Of a stretch of DNA of 14,231 nucleotides, positions 12,401-14,020 are shown piece by piece (position 1 is the first letter of the stretch; each line of letters begins with the position of its first letter). The stretch covers positions 12,940-27,170 of the forward strand of contig MU647755.1 of assembly GCA_026770585.1 (NCBI GenBank). The letters run 5' to 3'. Below the pieces are notes generated by a model. It was not told where the DNA came from, made no database searches, and saw nothing but the letters and a program-made list of their open reading frames with translations. Source of the stretch: Baffinella frigidus. Its lineage: Eukaryota > Cryptophyceae > Cryptomonadales > Baffinellaceae. The translations under genes and the position numbers were made by a program.

Positions 12401-14020
12401 CTCAACTAGCAGTTGACTAATCTCAGGTGTTTCCGGTACTAAAACCCGCCCGGTTTAGTTACCCTCCTGGTACAAACCCTGCCCGGATCAGTCAACTGCT
12501 CCGGCGGGAGACCTTTTGGACCGCTTTGACGGTCGCGGCGGCATCCGAAAGGTCCACCGCCACAAAGTTGATCTGCACAGAGGCTTAAGTTAATCTGTGC
12601 ACGCCACGGCAGGTCGTTAGTCAGAATTTCAGGACGTAACGGTTCGTTTCGTGGTACTAAATGGTACGTACTGACCCGGCGACACGCAACTCCTCGTCCT
12701 TTCCACGTCCGACTTGTTACTCCGAATCTCGGATCCGGGCAAAAAAATATTAAAATGACTTGTATCTGAAATTCAGGCAAATGACCTGGCGTGGAAAAAC
12801 GTTGCGCTGCATAGACGCAAAAGTCCATCTACACTAATCTGAATACGCAAAAAGTTGATGGGTACATGTGCAAAGTTGATCTGCACAGAGGCAAAGTTGC
12901 TCTGCGCAAGAGCAATGCTGACCACTTAGCAGCGGCTGAGTTCCTTTTACCCCGGATATCCGGGGGAAACGCGGTTGGAATCCAATGCAAATGGATTAGA
13001 TTCTAGTACAAATAGTTTAGATGGACTGTATCCGTGAAGCCCCCGGTGCCTGCTAAGTGGCTGTACAGACGCCAAAGTTGATCTGAACCTGCGAAAAGTT
13101 TACATGTGCACGTACAAAGTTGACCTGCACATTCGAAAAGTTAATATGTGCGTGTACAAAGTTGATCCGTACAGATGCAACGTTACTCTGTGCATGTGAA
13201 ATGTTGATTTGTACAGACGCAAAAGTTAATATGTGCGTGTACAAAGTTAATCTGTGCATGTACAAAGTTGATATGTGAATATTGTCATGTACAGAGGCAG
13301 AGGTGCCTCTCTAGCTCTGCCTGAGTTTTATTCTGGCTCGTTCTTGAACGTATTCAAGAGCAGAAATCCAGTACAAAAGGGTGAATAGAAAGCCTTTAGG
13401 ACGAGCCAGAATAAAACTCAGGCAGAGCTAGACTCTGCACCGACACCAGGTTAATCTGCACCGGGGCAGAATTAATCTGAATCCAAAACCATCTTCTGAA
13501 TCAGGATTCAGGGGTCCAGAAGATGATTTTGCGCAAAACATCTGAATCCGCGCAACATTGACCTGAATCTGCGCAAAGTTAAGCGGTGCTCAGCGAAGGT
13601 GGCCACAAAACAAGTTGTGTGGTGGCCATTCCAAAGGCGTCAAAAAAAAAAACCAACCAGATCGACCAAAAGGCGTCAAGATGTCCACCCCACAATCAAA
13701 CCTGGTTGGTTTTGTTTTGGAATGAAACAAAAATGAAACAAAACCAACCAGGTTGGAATGAAACAAAACCAACCAGGTTTGACCAAAAGGCGTCCAGATG
13801 TCCACCCCACAACCAAACCATTCAAACCCCCACAATCGAACCATTCAAATAGCGGCAAAACAAATGAAAACAACACAACACAACACAACACAACACAACA
13901 CAACACAACACAACACAACACAACACAAATCAAATAAATAAATAAATAAATATTGCGAACCTTCTGTCCGGGGTTTGTCGCCTTCTTCTTGATCGTCTCC
14001 ACCGCAGCCTTGAGCGTGGC
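3380..14020 (-). CDS. KDSR: 3-ketodihydrosphingosine reductase (3-ketosphinganine reductase), eleven exons, N-terminus outside the window
   Basis: KDSR (yeast TSC10) reduces 3-ketodihydrosphingosine to dihydrosphingosine with NADPH, the second step of sphingolipid synthesis, at the ER membrane facing the cytosol. I joined eleven exons on the minus strand: 13961-14020, 12513-12572, 11918-11995, 10899-10974, 10018-10096, 8606-8681, 8080-8145, 7084-7140, 5397-5490, 5138-5195, 3380-3455. They sum to 780 nt, and the phases agree at every junction. In order they give VAVDLSDA (after beta-3), ANAGASVPG (NAG motif), QNFLSAVHLAKAAAPG, IVFVASGAA (catalytic Ser strand), YSPTK (catalytic Tyr/Lys), VGYPPDTKTPGFEEEEKSKP (the loop typical of KDSR), a hydrophobic stretch and the tail RKAKRS. 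The family is usually about 330 residues; 259 are here, so the TGxxxGIG part lies past 14231. Exon borders come from reading and still need transcript support; E10 is the least certain. Confidence 0.87.
3462..3525. repeat. A+T-rich tandem repeat TTTGGTTAAT
   Basis: The motif AATTTGGTTAATNNAATC recurs about three times just inside the 3' end of intron 10. Read on the gene strand, it puts a T-rich tract before the acceptor TTTGATTTGCAG. Confidence 0.6.
3590..3743. mobile_element. Family P foldback element, most complete copy
   Basis: The left end CCACACAGC...CGAAGGGATTTCG and right end CGAAACTCCCTTCG...GCTGTGTGG are inverted repeats; the interior carries GGTAATACCGTAGGGACATT. Half copies occur at 9100-9209 and 12124-12228 (right half), and on the other strand at 9425-9520 and 9805-9910 (left half). 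The translation of the right half on the minus strand looks conserved between copies (RATKGFS..I...FRYLIR.NPP), but this follows from DNA similarity. Confidence 0.65.
3866..4008. mobile_element. Possible diverged foldback element
   Basis: AATTTCGGAACACGACAG... and the stretch ending CTGGTATGTTCCGAGATGAAATT are weakly inverted (about 20 of 34 positions). The sequence between (including CGCTATTTTAGGC and GCTATTTTACGCC) is otherwise unlike its surroundings. This is a low-confidence call. Confidence 0.3.
4155..4533 (+). repeat. Higher-order repeat built on telomere-like heptamers, three units
   Basis: Each unit runs from a GGGTTTCGGGTT-type start through TATTCGTGTTTAGGGTTGAGG to a G-rich end with GGGGCGCACGAGAAGAGG and GTCCATTCG. 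Units span about 4155-4256, 4257-4365 and 4366-4533. The third is longer because of a clean TTTAGGG run (4427-4482). Confidence 0.7.
4560..4830 (+). repeat. Degenerate TTTCGGG / TTTGGGG array
   Basis: The array moves from TTTCGGG copies through GGGGTTTGG variants to GGGTTCC variants and ends near TCCAGGGTC. Open frames on both strands here only reflect the repeat period and are not genes. Confidence 0.75.
4881..4968. repeat. 48-bp direct repeat, two copies plus a decayed third
   Basis: CCTACCCTAACATGACACAC followed by CCATACGATAGCATCTAAC recurs 48 bp later with four to five changes. A weaker version lies at about 5084-5130, next to the exon 10 donor (CCTAACATAGCATTCCC, CATACCCATGCCACAGGATCG). 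The repeat may derive from the start of intron 10. Confidence 0.6.
5020..5082 (-). repeat. Short CCCTA-rich telomere-like block
   Basis: ACACCCTAAACCCCATACCC and CTAGACCCTAGACTCTAGACC are degenerate units in the orientation opposite to the neighbouring arrays. Confidence 0.65.
5138..5195 (-). CDS. KDSR: KDSR exon 10: hydrophobic segment
   Basis: The acceptor is TTTGAAG at 5202-5196. The first two bases complete a Gly codon with exon 9, then the frame reads WCRVLVALIISPLEALAA and ends with GT of a Val codon; the intron starts GCTACA. The hydrophobic stretch sits where KDSR proteins have their C-terminal membrane-associated segment. Both phases fit their neighbours only if the two flanking introns use GC donors, so this exon is the least secure of the eleven. 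Confidence 0.55.
5196..5396 (-). other. KDSR intron 9 (201 nt), GC donor, telomere-like
   Basis: It begins GCACTC right after ATG-GCA-G and ends TTGAAG. The first 150 nt are CCCTAA/CCCGAAA-type repeats (5245-5396 on the plus strand as GGGTTTCGGG and TTAGGG variants). The echo of exon 9 follows at 5212-5236. It is the shortest intron here and carries no MITE. Confidence 0.6.
5212..5236 (-). pseudogene. Echo of the 3' edge of KDSR exon 9
   Basis: The minus strand reads GAGCATAGTCGGGACCATGACC, compared with AACCGCATGGTCGAGACCATGGC in the exon. It is about 160 nt downstream of the exon. Confidence 0.5.
5397..5490 (-). CDS. KDSR: KDSR exon 9
   Basis: The acceptor CCATAG (5496-5491) directly follows a degenerate CCCTAAACCCGAAA run. 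The frame reads VAAGMVSGMEWGMYHLPSPD and then FIQNRMVETMA plus one base of Gly. The YHLPSPD and MAG blocks agree with what I know of algal KDSR C-terminal halves. The intron starts GC (ATGGCAG/GCACTC). Confidence 0.8.
5578..5647. repeat. 22-bp inverted repeat
   Basis: CTCCTGAACCACTGCCTCGA (5578-5597) and CTCGAGGGTGTGGTTCAGGAG pair with two mismatches. Outer, weaker similarity (GTTGACTGAACTC at 5531 and GGTTGACTGAACCGG at 5653) suggests a larger foldback element, about 5530-5667. Confidence 0.55.
5665..5779 (+). repeat. 36-42 bp tandem repeat, three units
   Basis: Units at 5665, 5701 and 5738 share GGCACCCCCCATTCCGTCC...GAAATAAAATGAGG with changes at several sites; the last unit is longer because of a C-run. 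Confidence 0.7.
6458..6581 (-). pseudogene. Third (farthest) echo of KDSR exon 8 edge
   Basis: On the minus strand, GGAGGAAGCGCCATCGACCC and then TAAACTGG repeats the end of exon 8 (GGAGGAAGCGCCTTCGACCC, CAAACAGG). The tandem unit of about 120 bp also includes AGGCCTAGGGTTTGGGGGC and TTAGGACGAGACTC, shared by all three echoes. Confidence 0.7.
6582..6707. mobile_element. MITE with CCACGCCAGA ends
   Basis: It starts CCACGCCAGAATGCTCGAG and ends TTCGAACCCTCTGGCGTGG. The middle has further self-complementary stretches (CCACGTAAGATCTGACGTGG, CAAGGTCTTTCCCTTG). It is inserted exactly between two tandem echo units of exon 8. The ends resemble those of the element at 12604-12794 (CCACG(C/G)CAGG). 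Confidence 0.7.
6708..6808 (-). pseudogene. Second echo of KDSR exon 8 edge
   Basis: The minus strand reads GGAGGTAGAACCTTCGACCC then GAAATAGG, and is followed by the unit tail AGGCCTCGGGTTTAGGGGC (plus strand). Confidence 0.7.
6809..6929. mobile_element. Family A MITE inside the exon 8 echo array
   Basis: It starts TGCAGAGGTACCTCGCTCAC and ends TGAGCGAGGTACCCCTGTA. It is inserted between the second and first echo units, so it is younger than the array. It is the only family A copy in the KDSR region. Confidence 0.8.
6938..7077 (-). pseudogene. First echo of KDSR exon 8 edge, with donor and intron start
   Basis: The minus strand reads GGAGGAAGAACCTTCGACCC, TAAACAGGTTCTGGGTTTGG. Exon 8 and its intron read the same except for CGCC in place of AACC and one C to T. 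The donor GTTCTG and the next 10 nt are preserved. Confidence 0.8.
7084..7140 (-). CDS. KDSR: KDSR exon 8
   Basis: The acceptor is ACGCAG (7146-7141) and the donor GTTCTG (7083-7078). The 19 codons read IECSRFSNFIGGSAFDPKQ and join in phase 0 to exons 7 and 9, giving SAFDPKQ-VAAGMV, the usual linker before the KDSR C-terminal part. Sequence identity of this exon to known proteins is modest by eye; phase, position and echoes support it. Confidence 0.75.
7148..7216 (+). repeat. Short degenerate TTTAGGG block before the exon 8 acceptor
   Basis: It contains GGGTTTAGGCTTTAGGGTCG, GGGTTTGGGGTTTGGGG and TTAGGTTTTAGGGTCTAGGG. Confidence 0.7.
7220..7440. repeat. Dispersed CAACTTTCGCG / GAAAGTTGAC repeat
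   Basis: The 10-11 bp motif occurs about nine times in both orientations (for example 7263, 7282, 7296, 7313, 7327, 7358, 7400, 7430), mixed with GTTGACACAAGCC-type spacers. Copies also appear near 7460 and 8008. Its source is not clear. Confidence 0.6.
7238..7256 (-). repeat. Upstream echo of the exon 8 acceptor
   Basis: The minus strand reads GGCAGATTGAGTGCTCGC, compared with CGCAG/ATTGAGTGCTCGAGG at exon 8. It lies about 100 nt upstream of the exon. Confidence 0.55.
7480..7620 (+). repeat. A-rich simple repeat (AATAAA/AATAAC)
   Basis: It is built of AATAAAAATAAAAATA, ACAACAACAAAAAC and similar runs. On the gene strand it is T-rich. Long frames through it are repeat artefacts. Confidence 0.75.
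7620..7665 (-). pseudogene. Second echo of KDSR exon 7
   Basis: The minus strand translates as GFEEEEKRKRAPRKRH, against GFEEEEKSKP then intron in exon 7. The donor is lost (CGG/GCCCCC), but the C-rich intron start is recognisable. Confidence 0.7.
7666..7810 (+). repeat. AAT/GATGAT simple repeat
   Basis: ATAATGATAAT, GATGATGATAATGATGACG and similar runs fill the space between the two exon 7 echoes. Confidence 0.75.
7843..7892 (-). pseudogene. First echo of KDSR exon 7
   Basis: The minus strand reads SPGFDEGEKSKPLPPG, matching the last 10 codons of exon 7 plus its intron start (CCGCTCCCGCCCGGG against CCGGTCCCGCCCAAG). The donor GT has become CT. The first 11 codons of the exon are missing. 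Confidence 0.75.
7895..7975 (+). repeat. AATACG / CAGCACC simple repeats
   Basis: ATACGAATACGAATAAGAAT is followed by CAGCACCGGCACCAGCACC and CACCAACACCACC. It is noncoding. Confidence 0.65.
8080..8145 (-). CDS. KDSR: KDSR exon 7: PPDT loop
   Basis: This exon has the best acceptor in the gene, TCTCTCTTTTCAG (8158-8146). It reads VHVGYPPDTKTPGFEEEEKS and KP, then the intron starts GTCCCG. The block PPDT.TPGF.EE...KP is the most recognisable part of KDSR proteins and distinguishes them from other short-chain dehydrogenases. The exon joins exon 6 in phase 0 (FGVT-VHVGY). Confidence 0.93.
8166..8325 (+). repeat. TTTAGGG array in intron 6
   Basis: There are about 20 heptamers, mostly GGGTTTA with GGGTTTG and GGGTGTA variants. 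It is cleaner than the other blocks. On the gene strand it is CCCTAAA. Confidence 0.85.
8330..8386 (-). pseudogene. Echo of KDSR exon 6 (without the active site)
   Basis: The minus strand reads GLADTIRDKLLGFGVT in frame and ends at the same ACG/GTGC border as exon 6. The first part, including YSPTK, is replaced by unrelated sequence (GGTCCAGGAGCGTGT). As a cassette exon it would lack the catalytic Tyr and Lys. Confidence 0.8.
8401..8586 (+). repeat. CCCTGCA array followed by a GCAAAGG heptamer array
   Basis: Positions 8401-8530 hold CACCCTACACCCTGCACCCTG-like units and CCCAAACCC variants; 8538-8586 is seven tandem copies of GCAAAGG with two changes. The heptamer length matches the telomere-like unit, but the bases differ. 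Confidence 0.75.
8606..8681 (-). CDS. KDSR: KDSR exon 6: catalytic Tyr and Lys
   Basis: The acceptor is ATGCAG (8687-8682); the first A completes a Thr codon with exon 5. The exon reads YSPTKWAMRGLGDTLRNELL and GFGVT, and the intron starts GTGCAC. YSPTK is the short-chain dehydrogenase YxxxK pair, and RGL.DTLR.EL is the following helix. Phase and content fit both neighbours. Confidence 0.93.
8700..8970 (+). repeat. TTAGGG hexamer array in intron 5
   Basis: Here the unit is the hexamer GGGTTA (8766-8904, about 22 copies with a few changes), with TTTAGGG heptamers only at the edges (8738-8752, 8958-8978). It is the only hexamer block in the window. Confidence 0.85.
9100..9209. mobile_element. 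Family P right half
   Basis: CCTACGGTAGGCAACCCGTAGG is followed by GGGGGGTTCGTACGGATAAGG, GGCTTGATTTGGACCGAAAAT and CCCTTCGTAGCCCGCTGTGTGG (quoted in parts). It closely matches 12124-12228. Confidence 0.65.
9328..9364 (+). repeat. TTTCGGG run, module 2
   Basis: There are five clean copies of GGGTTTC, ending TTCGAACGG, where the exon 5 echo begins. Confidence 0.75.
9363..9420 (-). pseudogene. Second echo of KDSR exon 5
   Basis: The minus strand reads IVCVASGAAVVSFIGYL in frame, against IVFVASGAAVVSFIGYS in exon 5. The donor region is TTACCGTTCG in place of TCCACGTAAC. Confidence 0.8.
9425..9520. mobile_element. Family P left half, inverted (module 2)
   Basis: It contains ACGTCCCTACGGATTGCG, then ATGGGTTATTCACGAACTCC and CTTCGTAGCCC. 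It parallels 9805-9910. Confidence 0.55.
9571..9732. mobile_element. Foldback MITE with TTTCAA target duplication
   Basis: The arms are about 9583-9622 (CCCACTTGATTTGGGCTCCT, CATCAATTCGCC) and 9681-9722 (GGCGAATTGATGAGGATCCC, AAATCCAAGTGGGGC). TTTCAA flanks both sides (9565-9570, 9733-9738). The sister module at 9361-9366 shows the uninterrupted site (GGGTTTCGAACGG). Confidence 0.75.
9738..9795 (-). pseudogene. First echo of KDSR exon 5
   Basis: The minus strand reads VVCVASGAAAFSFTKS in frame. It is more decayed than the second echo: GGATACTCC has become CCAAATCATC. Confidence 0.75.
9805..9910. mobile_element. Family P left half, inverted (module 1)
   Basis: It contains CCTACGGATTGCCTACCGTAGG and GGGTTATCCACGAAACCCCTT, ending CGCAGCCCGCTGTGTGG (quoted in parts). 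Confidence 0.6.
9911..10015 (+). repeat. TTTCGGG array abutting the exon 5 donor
   Basis: There are about 14 units of GGGTTTC, GGGTCTC and GGGTTCC. On the gene strand the intron's first bases GTAACCCCGAACCCC already belong to the array. Confidence 0.8.
10018..10096 (-). CDS. KDSR: KDSR exon 5: catalytic Ser strand
   Basis: The acceptor is AACCAG (10102-10097). Two bases complete Gly from exon 4, then the exon reads MCERRSGQIVFVASGAAVVS and FIGYS with two bases of a Thr codon; the donor is GTAACC. IVFVAS carries the catalytic Ser, and GYS-T-YSPTK is the expected run into exon 6. A nearer acceptor (GGGCAG at 10071) was rejected because its phase does not fit exon 4. Confidence 0.9.
10172..10213 (-). 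pseudogene. Third echo of KDSR exon 4, with donor and intron start
   Basis: The minus strand reads AACCTCGCCAACGCAGCCGC, CCCGGGTAGAATCATCGC. The exon 4 border is CACCTCGCCAAGGCCGCCGC, CCCAGGTAGAATCATCAC. The donor and ten intron bases are kept. Confidence 0.8.
10258..10283 (-). pseudogene. Second echo of KDSR exon 4
   Basis: The minus strand reads GGATCGCCAAGACTGCTGCC, CGGGGTAGACG. It is shorter and more diverged than the other two echoes. Confidence 0.55.
10505..10572. repeat. A+T-rich palindromic TTAATTAATC repeat
   Basis: It contains GATTAATCAATTAATCCGG and its near complement CCGGATTAATTAATTGATC. Confidence 0.65.
10598..10719. repeat. CCCGAAGCTAGC repeat including the first exon 4 echo
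   Basis: There are six or so copies of GAAGCTAGCC/CCCGAAGCTA. At 10691-10719 the minus strand reads AGGTTCGCCAAGGCCACCGC, CGCCCCGGGTAGC, an echo of the exon 4 border with one inserted triplet. The repeat on the gene strand is built from the echo's intron start GGGTAGCTTCGGGC. Confidence 0.65.
10826..10884 (+). repeat. AAG/A-rich microsatellite
   Basis: It is a run of AAGAAGAAGATG to AAAAAGAAGAAG ending 15 nt inside intron 4. On the gene strand it is a CTT/T tract. Confidence 0.85.
10899..10974 (-). CDS. KDSR: KDSR exon 4
   Basis: The acceptor is GCGCAG (10980-10975) and the donor CCAG/GTAGAA. It reads DAKVFEKSMSQNFLSAVHLA and KAAAP plus one base of Gly. The conserved Asn and NFL.A..LAKAA.PG helix is typical of the family between the NAG motif and the catalytic Ser. 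Confidence 0.9.
11118..11917 (-). repeat. Tandem array of exon 3 edges plus 84-bp elements
   Basis: The period is 119-127 bp in the clear part. Exon 3 edge copies (CCCGGATACTTCATGCAACA, GGTG) sit at 11786-11819 (unchanged), 11668-11698, 11541-11580 and 11164-11198 (increasingly decayed). Between them lie elements that start GTTGACTAATC and end GATCAGTCAAC or GATTTTAGTCAAC at 11829-11912, 11702-11785 and 11583-11665 (84, 84, 83 bp). Confidence 0.85.
11829..11912. mobile_element. 84-bp element with GTTGACTRATC inverted ends, next to the exon 3 donor
   Basis: The ends are inverted repeats, and the interior carries TCCTGGTACAAACCCAGCAC and a second, weaker GGTACAA. The element lies 5 bp inside intron 3. 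A fourth copy, 85 bp, is 16 bp inside intron 2 (12412-12496). Its size, inverted ends and place beside donors resemble introner elements known from dinoflagellates and other algae; that link is inferred. Confidence 0.65.
11918..11995 (-). CDS. KDSR: KDSR exon 3: NAG motif
   Basis: The acceptor is GCGCAG (12001-11996) and the donor CAACAG/GTGCAG. It reads AEEMAGPLDVAIANAGASVP and GYFMQQ, 26 whole codons. DVAIANAG is the fourth beta strand with the NAG motif that lines the cofactor site. Both ends are phase 0 and join VQK-AEEM and MQQ-DAKVF. Confidence 0.92.
12124..12228. mobile_element. Family P right half, cut by a MITE
   Basis: It runs from CCCACGATAGGCAACCCGCA to CGTAGCCCGCTGT. The family ending GTGG is displaced by the MITE that starts at 12229. 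Confidence 0.65.
12229..12368. mobile_element. CCACTTAGCAGC MITE, copy 1
   Basis: It is 140 bp with ends CCACTTAGCAGC and GCTGCTGAGTGG. The copy at 12922-13060 shares ATTAGATTC/ATAAGATTC, GTACAAATAGT.TAGATGGAC and TGTATCCGTGAAGCCCCCGG. Confidence 0.8.
12375..12399 (-). pseudogene. Echo of the 3' edge of KDSR exon 2, with donor
   Basis: The minus strand reads GTCAAAGCGGTCCAGAAGGT and CTCCC. The exon border is GTCAAAGCGGTCCAAAAGGT and CTCCC. There is one difference in 25 nt. Confidence 0.8.
12412..12496. mobile_element. 84-bp element copy in intron 2
   Basis: The ends are GTTGACTAATC and GGATCAGTCAAC, with interior CCTGGTACAAACCCTGC. The same family as in intron 3 is thus found in a second intron, in the same orientation and again beside the donor. 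Confidence 0.65.
12513..12572 (-). CDS. KDSR: KDSR exon 2
   Basis: The acceptor CTGTGCAG (12580-12573) leads into INFVAVDLSDAAATVKAVQK, 20 whole codons, then donor GTCTCC. VAVDLSDA is the strand-Asp-turn that follows the cofactor-specificity region in short-chain dehydrogenases. The first residues INF recur in the minisatellite upstream. Confidence 0.88.
12604..12794. mobile_element. Foldback element with CCACGGCAGGTC ends
   Basis: Left CCACGGCAGGTCGTTAGTCA then GAATTTCAG; right CTGAAATTCAGGCAAATGAC then CTGGCGTGG. The arms pair with a few mismatches around about 130 nt. The ends resemble the MITE at 6582-6707. Confidence 0.6.
12922..13060. mobile_element. CCACTTAGCAGC MITE, copy 2
   Basis: It is 139 bp, from CCACTTAGCAGCGGCTGAG to CCGGTGCCTGCTAAGTGG. 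It interrupts the 21-bp minisatellite. An internal palindrome CCCCGGATATCCGGGGG lies at 12950-12966. Confidence 0.8.
13310..13432. mobile_element. MITE with a perfect 32-bp inverted repeat
   Basis: Left arm 13310-13341 begins TCTAGCTCTGCCTGAG; right arm 13401-13432 ends CTCAGGCAGAGCTAGA. All 32 positions pair. CTC on both sides (13307-13309, 13433-13435) may be a 3-bp target duplication. It also interrupts the minisatellite. The perfect arms suggest recent insertion. Confidence 0.8.
13485..13530. repeat. 14-bp hairpin in the minisatellite
   Basis: AAAACCATCTTCTG pairs with CAGAAGATGATTTT (one mismatch) around an 18-nt loop that contains a smaller pair, GAATC/GATTC. Confidence 0.6.
13600..13830. 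repeat. Duplicated block with perfect 19-bp hairpin
   Basis: AACCTGGTTGGTTTTGTTT (13699-13717) pairs with AAACAAAACCAACCAGGTT (13736-13754), and the right arm is repeated at 13761-13780. The block CCAAAAGGCGTCAAGATGTCC occurs at 13667 and again, with CCAG, at 13783. A weaker hairpin (GGCCACAAAACAA/TTGTGTGGTGGCC) lies at about 13600-13627. Confidence 0.7.
13871..13952 (+). repeat. AACAC pentamer and AAAT tetramer microsatellites
   Basis: There are about eleven tandem copies of ACAAC/AACAC to 13927, then AAATAAATAAATAAATA to 13951. Both lie just inside the donor of the first exon in the window. Confidence 0.9.
13961..14020 (-). CDS. KDSR: KDSR exon 1 of this window (an internal exon of the gene)
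   Basis: The acceptor CCCCAAAG (14028-14021) is itself part of the telomere-like repeat. The exon reads ATLKAAVETIKKKATNPGQK, 20 whole codons, then donor GTTCGC. It is a charged helix, as expected between the cofactor-specificity loop and the VAVDLSDA strand. Sequence alone would be weak; the exact phase, size and place support it. Earlier exons must lie beyond the window. Confidence 0.75.

Larger units (their letters stand above)
11996..12512 (-). other. KDSR intron 2
   Basis: The donor is GTCTCC and the acceptor GCGCAG. In transcript order: the 84-bp element (12412-12496), the exon 2 echo (12375-12399), a CCACTTAGCAGC MITE (12229-12368), a family P right half (12124-12228), and CAAATCAAATC-type sequence up to the acceptor. 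Confidence 0.8.
12580..13582 (-). repeat. 21-bp minisatellite derived from the exon 2 acceptor, interrupted
   Basis: The gene-strand unit is about GTACATGCACAGATCAACTTT, while the exon 2 border is CTCTGTGCAG/ATCAACTTTG. Pieces lie at 12580-12603, 12815-12915, 13062-13285, 13436-13480 and 13531-13582. The main block has ten or so units with period 21. Because 21 is a multiple of three, the minus strand stays open and reads INFVHAH/VNFVRAH repeats. Confidence 0.8.
12573..13960 (-). other. KDSR intron 1 of the window
   Basis: The donor is GTTCGC and the acceptor GTGCAG. In transcript order it holds AAAT and AACAC microsatellites (13871-13952), a duplicated AACCAACCAGG-type block with a perfect hairpin (13670-13830), and then the 21-bp minisatellite in five pieces separated by two MITEs, a hairpin and a third foldback element. 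Confidence 0.8.

Noticed and set aside
9083-12401. A conserved short protein (RATKGFS..I...FRYLIR.NPP...RVAYR) in three places on the minus strand.
   Set aside because: It comes from the family P foldback element. The similarity is at DNA level, copies are halves, and the frames end in unrelated sequence.
12439-12828. A 129-codon minus-strand open frame.
   Set aside because: It runs in the wrong frame through KDSR exon 2, its acceptor, and a foldback element; the exon frame agrees with the family and this one does not.
13053-13265. A minus-strand protein with INFVHAH/VNFVRAH heptad-like repeats.
   Set aside because: It is the in-frame shadow of the 21-bp minisatellite; there is no start context, no unique sequence, and it is cut by MITEs.
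13053-13285. A CRISPR array (regularly spaced repeats).
   Set aside because: Units are directly adjacent with no unique spacers, and the host is eukaryotic.
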